Source of the DNA: Candidatus Peribacteraceae bacterium
GTDB lineage: Bacteria; Patescibacteriota; Gracilibacteria; Peribacterales; Peribacteraceae
Assembly: GCA_028711445.1 (NCBI GenBank)
Contig: JAQTSD010000001.1
Location: forward strand, 1 to 58,585
Reading direction: 5' to 3'
Length of the DNA stretch: 58,585 nucleotides
Below, piece by piece: positions 8,177 to 17,500 of this stretch. A program made the position numbers and the translations under genes. The number at the start of each line of letters is the position of its first letter. Positions within the stretch are counted from its first letter, which is position 1. The notes beneath the pieces were generated by a model that did no database searches, was not told the origin of the DNA, and was given only the letters and a program-made list of their open reading frames with translations.

Positions 8177-8249
8177 AGCCTCCTGTCGGAGGCTCTGGCT
8201 CCCCGTGGAGCCAACCTACTGCTGAGGAACTTTTTGCATTAGCAAAAAG
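8177..8249. repeat. Three tandem hairpins in the intergenic region
   Basis: AGCCTCC/GGAGGCT around TGTC (8177-8194), TGGCTCC/GGAGCCA around CCGT (8196-8213), and CTTTTTGC/GCAAAAAG around ATTA (8230-8249). The last could end transcription from tyrS on the minus strand and from the lipoprotein gene on the plus strand. The rest of 8111-8327 holds no gene that I can support. Confidence 0.5.
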
Positions 8250-8327
8250 CCACGAATCCATGCACGCGGCTCGCACCTCATCATGACACCTGGGCTCACG
8301 TACTATATTTCAAGGAATAGTTACCTT

Positions 8328-9512
8328 TTATTTCCACACCACTCTCACAAACTTCCTCTTCCCCACCTGTACCACTACCCCCTTCGCCAAGGCTTCGGGG
8401 GTCAGGCCTTCCTCAATAGTCTGCTCTAAACTCTGAACAACTTTGTTATTCAACTTCACGCCACCCTGTTCGATGAGCCTGCGCGCTTCGGACTTACTGG
8501 GGGCGAGTTTTCCATTCACGATGGCATCGATGACAGTACTTCCCTTCTTCACGGAGAGTGTGGGCATATCCTCCGGTTGCTCCTTATTCTTGAAGACGCG
8601 GTCGAATGCCTCCGCCGCTTCCTTCGCCGCTTTTGCTCCGTGGTAGAGCGTCGTGATCTCGAGCGCGAGGCGGGCTTTGGCGTCTCGAGGTTTGCCTTTC
8701 AAGATGGCCTTCACCTCCTCCATCGGGACATCCGTGCAGCACTCGAAGTAGGTGGCCATGAGGTCGTCTTTCACGCTCATGACCTTGCCGTACATGTCGT
8801 TTGGCTCGTCCTCAAGGTAGATGCAGTTGTCGTAGGTCTTGCTCATCTTGCGGCCATCGGTGCCTTCGATGATCTTCACCGTGAGCACGAACTTCTCGCG
8901 CTTCGAGAGTGCTTTCTGAATAGTGCGGCCTGCGAGCATGTTAAATTCCTGATCCGTTGCACCCAGTTCGCAATCCACATCGAGGTGCGCGGAGTCGTAT
9001 CCTTGCAGTAGCGGATAGAGGAACTCATTCACGTAGATGGGTTTCCCCTCTTCTTCGCGCCGCACGAACATGTCGCGCTGCTCCATCTGCTGCTTCGTGA
9101 AGAAGCTTGCGAGTTTCAAAATTTCCTGCAACGAAAGCTTCTCCAACCATTCGTGATTGTAGACAACCCTGACTTTTTCAAAATCAAGGATTTTGCTCGC
9201 TTGTGCTTTGTAGGTTTTGAAGTTCTCCTCGATCTGCTCCCGCGTGAGGGGAACGCGCGCTTCGTCACGCCCGGACGGATCGCCGATCATGGCTGTGAAG
9301 CTCCCAATGAGAAAAATCACCTCGTGGCCGGCATCGGCGAATGCCTGCAGCTTGCGTAGGGGCACGGTGTGCCCGATGTGGAGCTTGGAGCCGGTGGGAT
9401 CCACTCCGTTATAAATTCGAAGGCGCTTGCCGGAGGCGAGCTTCGCCTTGGCGAGATCTTCGGGAATCACTTTTGCGACGGCGCGGGTGAGGAGTTCATC
9501 GATCGGCGTCAT
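8328..9512 (-). CDS. tyrS: Tyrosyl-tRNA synthetase
   Basis: 394 residues from the ATG at 9512. A longer frame up to 9647 exists, but a TATGCT -10 box at 9525-9520 lies seven nucleotides before 9512 and the extra residues are not TyrRS-like. Class I synthetase signatures are clear: RIYNGVDPTGSKLHIGHTVP holds the HIGH motif, GTDGRKMSKTYDN the KMSKS loop, and DCELGATDQEFNMLAGR is a typical TyrRS block. The C-terminal S4 RNA-binding domain (about residues 330-394) contains SKSEARRLIEQGGVKLN. It charges tRNA-Tyr in the cytoplasm. It is monocistronic. Confidence 0.95.
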   Translation of the reverse strand: MTPIDELLTRAVAKVIPEDLAKAKLASGKRLRIYNGVDPTGSKLHIGHTVPLRKLQAFADAGHEVIFLIGSFTAMIGDPSGRDEARVPLTREQIEENFKTYKAQASKILDFEKVRVVYNHEWLEKLSLQEILKLASFFTKQQMEQRDMFVRREEEGKPIYVNEFLYPLLQGYDSAHLDVDCELGATDQEFNMLAGRTIQKALSKREKFVLTVKIIEGTDGRKMSKTYDNCIYLEDEPNDMYGKVMSVKDDLMATYFECCTDVPMEEVKAILKGKPRDAKARLALEITTLYHGAKAAKEAAEAFDRVFKNKEQPEDMPTLSVKKGSTVIDAIVNGKLAPSKSEARRLIEQGGVKLNNKVVQSLEQTIEEGLTPEALAKGVVVQVGKRKFVRVVWK

Positions 9513-9752
9513 GCTTGCCAGCATAGCAGCGGCATGCGCAGAAGAGTAGACCGTCGAAGTCCCTTGTTTATAGGCATACAATAGCTGGAAGATCATTCCA
9601 TCTTTCCCTGCACTCTCATGGATCGATTTCCGACTTCCCTCCTCCATTAGGTGTATCCGGAATGATGTGGAACGCCGGCATCTACAAGACGTATCCGAGC
9701 GGCGAGGCTCTGCGAAAGAGTTGGGAGGCGTACCGCGTACAGCTGCGAGCCG

Positions 9753-12700
9753 CTACTTTGAAATCGGATGATTGTCCTCCGCAGTCGCCTCCTCAAGCGG
9801 AATCATCTCCGCAATAGCGAGGATCGCCGGATCCATTCCGAGTGTGCGAGCGACCGCGATGGCCTGCGATGGTTGGTGACCTGTTTGTTTGAGGTAGTCG
9901 AAGGAGAGAGTCCCGTCTGCATTCAACTGCGTATGGAAGTGATGTGCGGAAGCGCATTCGGGATGTGCCGCCGTGAAGGCATCGATGAACTGGTGGTGGT
10001 GCGACGCCATGTACAGGCGATGTCCTTTCCCGAGAAGATGGCTGCAGACGCCGTAGCTTAAGGCTCCCTGATACTTCGGGGAGGTGGTGGAGAATGCTTC
10101 GTCCACGCCGAAGAAGGTGTGCCCTTGCTGCGTCCTCTCGCTCAAGCGTCTCCAGTGCATCACCTCGTTGCCAAACGCGCTCAAGTTTTCGTCTTCGTTC
10201 GCCTGCACGCGGTCCAGATAAACGACGCTCTCATGTACGGGCGTGGTCATGGAAGCGGCAGGTGCGTGTCCGGTGGCTTGCGCGGAGAGGAGTGCGAGGG
10301 AGACCTTCTTGATGTCGAACGTCTTGCCGGACATATTCGCGCCGGTGGCCAGTTGCACCCGCTGTTCTCCGGCGAATGTGCAGTCGTTGCGCACCTGTTC
10401 TTCTTTCGGTTTGGTGACGCTCCAACCCCCCTCGATGGCCAGCTCTCCGGTATCATTGAAGGCGACGCGGCAGTAGCCTTCCTCCTTCATGGTCCGTGCG
10501 AACGCGAGGATGGCGGAGAGCGTTGTGATTTCATCGCGTATCCAATCGAGCGTCCGGTTATTCGCATTCTGGCACCATGCATCTTGCATCTTCGAGTAGT
10601 GGTGTTGGTCTGCCGATTGTTCGGCTGCGATCTGCTCGAACATGATCCGGAGTTCTGCTCCACTTCTTTTGCCGTTCAAGAATGTATCGAAGATACTCTC
10701 GAGATAGTGCGAGAGGCGGTGCAGATGAACGGAGTCGTATGAGCGCAGGCATTGCACCAGCTCGTCGACGGCGGAGCCGTCTCGCAATAGATGCTCGAGA
10801 ACTTGGATAAGGATGCCGTCTCTGCGGATGATGAAGATATCATCCTTGGTGACTTTCTGGAAAGTGTCGTACATCCGTGCGATGTGCGTACGGACGCGTC
10901 CGGTATCGCAGGAGCGAAGCGCAAGTGGTCGAATGTGCGGGGAGAGCTTCGTCACGATGCGATCGACGACGGCGAGCATGGGCTCCTTGCAGCTGTGATA
11001 GGGGTGCTCCTCCTTGCATGGGATGCGCGCAACGGCGTATGCCTCTCGAACCGGCCGGAAGCAGCGATCGAGTACTTCGGCTTGGTCTGTTCGAGGATCA
11101 ATCATGGCGGAAATCCTTTCCTCCAGGCTGTTTTCGCATTCCGCTTGGAGAGCACAGATGCGCGTGAGGTCGGCCATATCCCTCTCCACGCCAATCGCTG
11201 TGAGATCGAGGGAGAGCAGGTCGGCGTTGAGGGCGATGACTTCCAGAAGCAATTGGCCGTCGAGAGCCTTGAATCCCAGATCCACCCTGTCGCCGAGGAA
11301 ATGTTCCGCGCATCCTTTGAAGAGGTGCTCGTTGAATGCGATGAGGCACTGTGCGTCGCAGCGTTCCGCCGCCCAGAGCAGCGCCCAGACGTTCTGGACG
11401 GCGTTTGTGAGATCCTGATTGCGGTCTCCCTCCATGAGGGCGTCGTACATCTTCTGACGCTCGAGAAGTTCTTTCGTGTCACCTGTCGCCCCCTCGAAGA
11501 GGAGCGCCTTGGTGCACTTCTGGAAGGCCTGTGGCTGCCCGGGCATGAGCGTGTGATCCACGTGGTACCGCAGTTCCGGATCGTTGCTCAATTGAAGGAA
11601 GAAGGGGTGGTCCCTGAGTGCCTTCCATTCGCGTGCTTCATCGGTGTCCCGTACTTTCCGGGCGTGGTTGCAGCGGTCATCTTCAGTGAAGCACCAGTCG
11701 AGGCGTCGGTAGCTCTCCCCGTGCCATTTCTGTTGTTGTGTGATGACCATTTCGTCCGCGTACGGGAGGAACATGCGCAGCGAGCCTGATTGGCTCTTGA
11801 GGGCTTCGCGTTCTTCGGGGCTGTAAGCGGTGATGGGGGGGAGGTGGAGCGGAGGAGTGTTCGCGGGGAGGTGCTCGCGACGCAGGTAGGCATCCGCCGC
11901 GTCCGTCACCTCCGACGGCATGCCCATGCGGCGCGCAACTTCGATGGCGTGCGATTCGTCGATCCCCTCCTCGATCTTGTAGAGAAAATCGATATCGCCG
12001 TTCGGTTTCGTCCCTGTGCGGAAGTGGTGTATGCCGCAGTCAGCCATCCGGGCGCATCGTGCGAGGAATTGCTCGTTGTGGTTCGCCATCATGAGGCGTG
12101 CCCCGCGATTCTGCAGGTATGTGAGGAGTCCCACGCAGAGGCGGTACTGATCCTCTGGTGACGTGGTGGAAGCGAATTCGTCGCTCAAGACGTACGGGCG
12201 ACCGCGGCATGCTGCGATGCCTGCTTGTAACTGGTTCACCTCCTTGCCGAATGCGCTTAGGTCGTGCGGCGCGTCCGTCGAGGCGCGGTCGAGGTAGACG
12301 AGGCTGTCATAGAGCACGGGGAAATTGCCGGACCGCGCAGACACATATCCGAATGATTGTGCCCAGCGGTGCATGGAAAGCTCGCGCCTGAGTGCGAATG
12401 ATTTCCCGGACATGTTTCCCCCACAGAGAATCGTCACGGGACGGTCGGCTGGCGCATCGTTCGGCACCTGCCGGATGTAATGATCGCCTTCTCTTCTGTA
12501 GCTGTACGCCTTCTTCTCTTTAAGTGCATTCCATCCCCCGTGGTAGTCGCGTGGCTGCGCGGAATCGAATGTCGCTCTTCCAAATCCTTCATTCATGACA
12601 TGCACGGCAGCGCTGAGAATCGCTCCGGCTTTCACGATGTCGCCCGTGATCCCGCTCACTCTCTTCTCTAGTGTATGGAGCCCTTGCAGCGATGGGTCTG

Positions 12701-13448
12701 CCAGCGCGTCTTGTAAGATGCTCTCCGGGGTGATGGAGGGAAGATCTTGTATGCTCTCAAGCAAGTGTGTGCCGATTTCCTGCAGAACCGGATGAGTTTG
12801 ATCACGCAGAGACTGTGTAAAATCGAGCATCATCTGCTTACCTTGCCCGGCGGCGTGCAGGGATTGCAGCCCCGGTATATCTTTCGGGCGATCATCGTCG
12901 GTGGAGACATCTTCATGCAGGAACGTACGAACGGATTCAGGATTGACGCCACATTCCAAGAGTTGTTCGATGCGCTTCTTTGGTCTCTTGCCATGGAGCA
13001 GTGCATGCTCTTGTTCCTGCTTGTCGGAATCAAGAAGCGCATGGAGAGCCCTCGACAGTGTGTAGGCCTTCTCGAGATGCCTGCAGAGTCGCTGGAGCAG
13101 GTTGACATTGCTTATGAGGAGGCGGATCACTTCCTGTCGTGACCTGATCACTTGAGGATCGAGGCAGGGGTGGTCGAGCATGTCCTCGACGAGGGCATGT
13201 TCGCCTGCGGATCCGCTGAACTTCACATCATTTAATCCGTCCAGGTGGTAGCCATAACTTGGTTGAGCTTCCGAGAGCGTCGTCACGGTTGCGGCGTCGG
13301 AGTTATCGTAGAAAACGTCGAGTCCGTGCTGGCGGATGGGCGTGGTTTCCGCTTGTGAAGCGGGTGAGGATTGCTGTTCGCGTTGTGCAGCGAGGGCAGC
13401 GAAGCTCGTGACTTTCTCCCATTGCAGTGCGGGTGGTTTCTTTTCCAT
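9753..13448 (-). CDS. Giant protein with two MutS-family ATPase domains in one chain
   Basis: 1231 residues in two related halves. Half 1 has a MutS core-like helical region (ALVEDMLDHPCLDPQVIRSR, about residue 85 on), Walker A GGNMSGKS near residue 342, YLDR...LSAFGKE, and Walker B VLSDEFASTTSP with Asp423-Glu424, then ANHNEQF. Half 2 repeats this: GANMSGKT near 1036, YLDR...LSAFGNE, FFGVDEAFSTTSP with Asp1116-Glu1117, then ASHHHQF. MutS works as a dimer with paired ATPase sites, so this chain could fold as an intramolecular dimer. I see no mismatch-reading domain I with its Phe-x-Glu, no MutS2 Smr domain, and the usual GRGTST after Walker B is replaced by STTSP. A DNA-clamp role is inferred; mismatch repair cannot be assumed. 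Confidence 0.85.
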   Translation of the reverse strand: MEKKPPALQWEKVTSFAALAAQREQQSSPASQAETTPIRQHGLDVFYDNSDAATVTTLSEAQPSYGYHLDGLNDVKFSGSAGEHALVEDMLDHPCLDPQVIRSRQEVIRLLISNVNLLQRLCRHLEKAYTLSRALHALLDSDKQEQEHALLHGKRPKKRIEQLLECGVNPESVRTFLHEDVSTDDDRPKDIPGLQSLHAAGQGKQMMLDFTQSLRDQTHPVLQEIGTHLLESIQDLPSITPESILQDALADPSLQGLHTLEKRVSGITGDIVKAGAILSAAVHVMNEGFGRATFDSAQPRDYHGGWNALKEKKAYSYRREGDHYIRQVPNDAPADRPVTILCGGNMSGKSFALRRELSMHRWAQSFGYVSARSGNFPVLYDSLVYLDRASTDAPHDLSAFGKEVNQLQAGIAACRGRPYVLSDEFASTTSPEDQYRLCVGLLTYLQNRGARLMMANHNEQFLARCARMADCGIHHFRTGTKPNGDIDFLYKIEEGIDESHAIEVARRMGMPSEVTDAADAYLRREHLPANTPPLHLPPITAYSPEEREALKSQSGSLRMFLPYADEMVITQQQKWHGESYRRLDWCFTEDDRCNHARKVRDTDEAREWKALRDHPFFLQLSNDPELRYHVDHTLMPGQPQAFQKCTKALLFEGATGDTKELLERQKMYDALMEGDRNQDLTNAVQNVWALLWAAERCDAQCLIAFNEHLFKGCAEHFLGDRVDLGFKALDGQLLLEVIALNADLLSLDLTAIGVERDMADLTRICALQAECENSLEERISAMIDPRTDQAEVLDRCFRPVREAYAVARIPCKEEHPYHSCKEPMLAVVDRIVTKLSPHIRPLALRSCDTGRVRTHIARMYDTFQKVTKDDIFIIRRDGILIQVLEHLLRDGSAVDELVQCLRSYDSVHLHRLSHYLESIFDTFLNGKRSGAELRIMFEQIAAEQSADQHHYSKMQDAWCQNANNRTLDWIRDEITTLSAILAFARTMKEEGYCRVAFNDTGELAIEGGWSVTKPKEEQVRNDCTFAGEQRVQLATGANMSGKTFDIKKVSLALLSAQATGHAPAASMTTPVHESVVYLDRVQANEDENLSAFGNEVMHWRRLSERTQQGHTFFGVDEAFSTTSPKYQGALSYGVCSHLLGKGHRLYMASHHHQFIDAFTAAHPECASAHHFHTQLNADGTLSFDYLKQTGHQPSQAIAVARTLGMDPAILAIAEMIPLEEATAEDNHPISK

Positions 13449-13546
13449 AAAAGGGAGGTATTCCAGCAGACGGGTGCTTGTTCAGCAAGAGAATGAAGAT
13501 GGAATTCTTCGCAATGTATGACGTTTTGCCGCTACACTGCATAACG

Positions 13547-14479
13547 ATGGATCTCACCTGCGCAGAGCGCGGTCGGCTCGACGCTTTCCTCGCACAAGCC
13601 TGCGGGGGTTTGAGCCGCGTGAAGGCGGGCGCGCTCGTTCGGACGGGCTGCGTTCTTGTGAACGGCCGGATCGTTCGTAAGCCTGCGCAGATCGTGCAGC
13701 CCGGGGATCGCGTCGAAGTATCTCTCTCGGAAGAACCCGTCTCCGAGTCGCACCTCACGCCCGTTGATTTGCATCTTCCCATCCTCTACGAAGATGGCGC
13801 GTGCCTCGTGATAGCGAAGCCCGCCGGCGTCGCCGTTCATCCCGCGCCTGGTATGAAGAAGGGCGAGCCGACGATCCTCCACGGGATCGCTCATCTCTTC
13901 GCCGAGCGGAAGATCCCCTTCGGCGCTTCTTCTGTTCTCGTGCACCGCCTCGACCGCGAGACGACGGGATGCCTGCTCATTGCGAAATCCCCGCAAGCGC
14001 ACGCCGCGCTCCAGAAGGAGTTTTCCGATCGCACGGTTCGGAAGTTCTACCTGGCGATTGTCGCCGGCGTCCCCTCCCACGCCGCGGCCGTCATCGACGC
14101 GCCGGTTGGTCGTAATCTCACGGATCGCACGAAGATGTCTGTTCTCAAGACATCCGTCAGCCGCGAGGCGAAAACGACCTACCAGACACTTGCGGCTGGC
14201 ATGGACTGTGCGCTCCTGCTCTGCGAGATTCACACTGGTCGCACGCATCAAGTGCGCGTGCATTTGCGTTCCGTCGGTCATCCCATCCTCGGCGATCCGA
14301 CGTACGCATCCTCATCAAGTGAGAAGATAGCGACTCATTATGGGATTGTTGGAATGTGTCTGCACGCGTGGAAATTGACATTCACGCCGCCCGGGCAGCT
14401 TCATGAGCAGACGGTGATTGCTTCGTTGCCGAAGCAGTTCGAAGAAGATCTGGGCAGGGTAGGACTTGTTCTTCCTTAG
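13547..14479 (+). CDS. rluD: RluA-family pseudouridine synthase (RluD-like)
   Basis: 310 residues from the ATG at 13547, chosen because TACACT (13533-13538) ends eight nucleotides upstream; an earlier ATG at 13478 adds 23 unlikely residues. An N-terminal S4 domain (RLDAFLAQACGGLSRVKAGALVRTGCV, VNGRIV) precedes the catalytic domain with the motif VLVHRLDRETTGCLL, whose Asp is the catalytic residue, then EIHTGRTHQVRVHL and GHPILGDPTY. The enzyme isomerises uridines in 23S rRNA. The rRNA position modified cannot be told from sequence. Its stop overlaps the convergent FecR-like gene by three nucleotides. Confidence 0.9.
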   Translation: MDLTCAERGRLDAFLAQACGGLSRVKAGALVRTGCVLVNGRIVRKPAQIVQPGDRVEVSLSEEPVSESHLTPVDLHLPILYEDGACLVIAKPAGVAVHPAPGMKKGEPTILHGIAHLFAERKIPFGASSVLVHRLDRETTGCLLIAKSPQAHAALQKEFSDRTVRKFYLAIVAGVPSHAAAVIDAPVGRNLTDRTKMSVLKTSVSREAKTTYQTLAAGMDCALLLCEIHTGRTHQVRVHLRSVGHPILGDPTYASSSSEKIATHYGIVGMCLHAWKLTFTPPGQLHEQTVIASLPKQFEEDLGRVGLVLP

Positions 14480-16191
14480 TACCGCACTGTGTACGTTAGG
14501 GTGTCTAAGATCATGTTGTTCTTGTCGCGCGTCACGATGCGGTAGAGATTCCGCCCGCGGCTTAAGGTTCCGTATTGCACGTCTGCGATGTAGTTCCACG
14601 TGATCTTGCCGGGCAGGTAGAGCTTCAGGCGGTAATCGTTTACCCAGATGCTTGCGGTTGCGGGGGAGGTTATCCCTTCAAGAAGGAAGGAGCTGCCGGT
14701 CGAGGTAAATTGCGTGCCGGCGGCCGGACCGGTGACGGCAAGGCTCCCCGGGGAAAGCGGAGCGTTATCGGGAAGAGTCGCGGCATCTTCTGTCGGTATG
14801 GTGGAGGGGGCAGCGGCACCCGTCCCGGCAAGTTTCACCAGACCTTCCTGTCCTTGATTGAAAAGGATTGTGATCACGGCGGGAGTGCTGCGGTAGCCTC
14901 CTTTGTTGATGGCGACGACGGAGTAGGTGTTCGATCCCGGCTGCATGTTGGCAAGCTTGGTGGAGGCGAGGTAGCTCCAAGTCCGCTCGCCCGGCGTGAA
15001 AAGCTGCAAGCGGTAGTCGTTCACGACGATGCCCACTGTTCCGTCGGGGGCCTCGCCGCTGATCTCGATAGGATCATGCATCGTTGCATACGTCTCCCCT
15101 GCCTTTGCCGGGGTGAGGATTATCGGAGCTTCCGGCGGTTTGCGGTCGCGCTTCAGAATGCGTTGAATCTTTTCATTCACCGTGCCATCGGCGTTGAGCG
15201 CTTCGACGAGCACCGTCACCTCGTCCTCGTCTGGAAGCGATATTTCCCGCTCGAAACGGCCGTTCGTCGTCTCCACGATGTAGCCGTTGATCCGTACCTT
15301 CTCAGCGGGTTTGCGCACGGAACCGATCACCTTCACGGTTGCTGTCTCCAGTGTAATGCCTTGTGTCGGCTCGCTCACAGTGAGGACGTCCTGGCTCTCC
15401 GTCTCGGGGGGTGCAAGTGTTCCGCTGCCGCTCACATTCACACCGATCGAGTAGCGCATCGATCGACTCTCCTCTACGAACGATGAACGAACCATGAGGG
15501 GGTCCAATGGCGAGCGGAAGCGGTAGAGGTTGCCGGCGAGCGGAGCACCCGCGGGGATCGTGAACTGTTGTCCTTCACCGATGATCACAGACGTACGATT
15601 GCCGGCGACAAGCACGGAAATGCCTTGGCCGTCGGCGGCGAAGGTCGTGAAGGCCGAGGGCGTCACGACGACTTCTGTTCGAGAAGGCAGGGTGAGATTC
15701 ATCTGGGTCGTATGTATCTCGCGCAGGATACTGCCTGAATAATCATCCACTGTTGGTGTCGAAATCCAAGCGGATCCTCCGTTCAAGGCAAGGACGATAC
15801 GCGATTGTTTCACGCCATGCTCGCTCTCGACTACCTGCAGGGTCGTCGTGGTATCGAGTCGCACGATGGTTCCATCGAAGAGTGCCAGAGCCGCTCGTGC
15901 ATTTCCGCTCGTAGTCACCTGATCTTTGGGATAGAGCTTCAGGCGATTCTCCGCGCGTTTCAGTTCCCCTCCGTCAATGGAAACGTTCACGGTTCCGGGC
16001 CCTTCCGTCAGGAGAACCGCCGCATTTTGGCGGACAGCATTGCCCACGTTGAAAAACTGCATCACTTTCCTTCCTAGATAAAAGAGAACCAGAGCAATGA
16101 GAATCAGGGCGATGATTGAGCGCAGCGCTGAGAGCGATCCCGGAGCGGTCGCGAGCGGGTACTGGCCGGTGTAGTGACGGCGTCGAAGCAC
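14476..16191 (-). CDS. Membrane-anchored FecR-domain protein with Ig-like repeats
   Basis: 571 residues from a GTG at 16191. One membrane helix near residues 25-45 (SIIALILIALVLFYLGRKVM) is followed by a FecR-like beta-rich domain (about 60-230) with LKLYPKDQVTTSGNARAALALFDGTIVRLD. The C-terminal part has Ig-like modules; two copies share INDYRLxL-type cores (VVNDYRLQLFTPGERTWSYLA and VNDYRLKLYLPGKITWNYIA). FecR domains outside TonB systems sense or bind at the cell surface; partner and ligand are unknown. TATGAG or TACTAT boxes lie 8-11 nt before the start. It ends in a 3-nt convergent overlap with rluD. Confidence 0.7.
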   Translation of the reverse strand: MLRRRHYTGQYPLATAPGSLSALRSIIALILIALVLFYLGRKVMQFFNVGNAVRQNAAVLLTEGPGTVNVSIDGGELKRAENRLKLYPKDQVTTSGNARAALALFDGTIVRLDTTTTLQVVESEHGVKQSRIVLALNGGSAWISTPTVDDYSGSILREIHTTQMNLTLPSRTEVVVTPSAFTTFAADGQGISVLVAGNRTSVIIGEGQQFTIPAGAPLAGNLYRFRSPLDPLMVRSSFVEESRSMRYSIGVNVSGSGTLAPPETESQDVLTVSEPTQGITLETATVKVIGSVRKPAEKVRINGYIVETTNGRFEREISLPDEDEVTVLVEALNADGTVNEKIQRILKRDRKPPEAPIILTPAKAGETYATMHDPIEISGEAPDGTVGIVVNDYRLQLFTPGERTWSYLASTKLANMQPGSNTYSVVAINKGGYRSTPAVITILFNQGQEGLVKLAGTGAAAPSTIPTEDAATLPDNAPLSPGSLAVTGPAAGTQFTSTGSSFLLEGITSPATASIWVNDYRLKLYLPGKITWNYIADVQYGTLSRGRNLYRIVTRDKNNMILDTLTYTVRY

Positions 16192-16246
16192 GATAAGGTC
16201 TCATAGTATGGATGAATGAGAATTTCATGCAAGAGACTTTCGAAAG

Positions 16247-16300
16247 AGGAAATCGAGGATGCCAAGGATCCTCGTTATTCTTGAATTCTTTGGTTTCCTT
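16247..16300 (-). repeat. 54-bp palindromic repeat, copy A
   Basis: Read on the minus strand it runs from AGGAAACCAAAGAA to ATCCTCGATTTCCT. The same ends occur, with a diverged middle, at 17501-17554 on the plus strand. The terminal six bases AGGAAA/TTTCCT are inverted repeats. The two copies face each other across the PilB-like gene. Confidence 0.55.
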
Positions 16301-16336
16301 AAAGTCGATGAACAGCAAGAATAGATTTGTTTGCTG

Positions 16337-17449
16337 CTATACGCTGACACGCACCACCTCCGACGGAGACGTAACGCGGTCGGCGATGTATTTCTCCCCC
16401 CACATGCGCATACTCCAGTATCCCTCCGCTTTTGCCTGAGCTTCGATGGCTGCGGAGGTTTCGTTCGTCAGGATCATCTCGCGGATCTTCGGAGTGACGA
16501 TGAGCAGCTCCGGAATGGCGGTCTGCCCTCCGTACGTATCGTGAGCGAGCGGGTCGCATTTTACTCCTTCCTTGCTGCACTCGGGCGTGAAGGTTCGCAC
16601 GAGACGCTGAGCGAGGATCGCTCTCAGCGACGGAGCAAACGTGTACGGGCTGACTCCCATGGACAGAAGGCGGGGGATGGCTTCGATGGCCGAATTCGTG
16701 TGAAGGGTCGAAAGCACAAGGTGACCCGTGAGTGCGGCGTCTACCGCTGTCTGAGCGGTTTCAAGGTCGCGGATCTCACCGACAAGCACGACATCTGGGT
16801 CGTGGCGGAGGATGGAGCGCAAGCCGCTTGCGAAGGTGTAGTCATGATCGAAATCAACTTGACTCTGGACGATCCCGGCCAACTCGTATTCGATCGGGTT
16901 CTCGAGGGTGATGATGTTGCGCTCCGTGCCGACGAGTGTCTGAATGAGTGAGTACAGCGTCGTCGTCTTTCCCGACCCTGTGGGTCCCGTGACGAGGATG
17001 AGCCCGTTCGGCAGTTGCACAAGCTGTGCGAGTTTTGTGTGGATCTCCGGCGGCAAGCCGAGTTTCTCCAAAGGTACGATCCCCTTCTTTGGGTCGAGGA
17101 GACGAAGCGTGAACTTTTCGCCGAAACGTGTGGGCATGCTCGCGACGCGGACGTTAACGATCCGGCCCGGAGCCTCGAACGTGTACTGTCCGTCCTGTGG
17201 GATATTCGTGATGTTGAGCTTGAGCTTGGAGAGAAATTTCACGTGGCGCACAAGCTGGTCGTAGGCCGTCGCGGAAATGTGTGCAATGAGCCGCAGGACA
17301 CCGTGGAGGCGTACTTCCGTGCGTACGAATGTTTTCTCCGGCGAGAAGTGGATATCCGAGATGCCACTCGACATCGCGTACTCCTGCAGTTTGAGCAGGA
17401 GTGATTTCCCATCCAGCGCCTCCCAGGAAGTTTGTGTAGGCTCAACCAT
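16337..17449 (-). CDS. pilB: Type IV pilus / type II secretion ATPase (PilB/GspE family), short form
   Basis: 370 residues, against about 560 for full PilB. It lacks the N-terminal MshEN/N1 domain and begins at the N2 domain (MSSGISDIHFSPEKTFVRTEVRLHG in outline). The ATPase core has Walker A GPTGSGKTTTLYS near residue 157, the Asp box ITLENPIEYEL, Walker B region LRHDPDVVLVGEIRD and the His box TGHLVLSTLHTN. These are PilB/GspE rather than PilT forms. Only CSKEGVKC remains where the zinc motif would be. It would power assembly of pili at the membrane. An extended -10 TGGTATAAT (17466-17458) lies eight nucleotides before the ATG. Confidence 0.88.
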   Translation of the reverse strand: MVEPTQTSWEALDGKSLLLKLQEYAMSSGISDIHFSPEKTFVRTEVRLHGVLRLIAHISATAYDQLVRHVKFLSKLKLNITNIPQDGQYTFEAPGRIVNVRVASMPTRFGEKFTLRLLDPKKGIVPLEKLGLPPEIHTKLAQLVQLPNGLILVTGPTGSGKTTTLYSLIQTLVGTERNIITLENPIEYELAGIVQSQVDFDHDYTFASGLRSILRHDPDVVLVGEIRDLETAQTAVDAALTGHLVLSTLHTNSAIEAIPRLLSMGVSPYTFAPSLRAILAQRLVRTFTPECSKEGVKCDPLAHDTYGGQTAIPELLIVTPKIREMILTNETSAAIEAQAKAEGYWSMRMWGEKYIADRVTSPSEVVRVSV

Positions 17450-17457
17450 ATCGAAGT

Positions 17458-17466
17458 ATTATACCA
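17458..17466 (-). promoter_or_regulatory. Extended -10 promoter of the PilB-like gene
   Basis: TGGTATAAT on the minus strand, a perfect extended -10. The ATG at 17449 follows after eight nucleotides, so the transcript should be almost leaderless. Confidence 0.65.
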
Positions 17467-17500
17467 CAGTTCTCGTACGAATGGAATCCACTGCGGGAAG

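Noticed and set aside
9662-9817. 51-codon plus-strand frame (MMWNAGIYKTYPSGEAL...)
   Set aside because: It overlaps the end of the tandem MutS gene in antisense, has no promoter in the local pattern and no recognisable family; too weak to annotate.
10791-11789. 332-codon plus-strand frame inside the MutS region
   Set aside because: It is the antisense shadow of the MutS core; no start signal or family, and the minus-strand product has conserved ATPase motifs.
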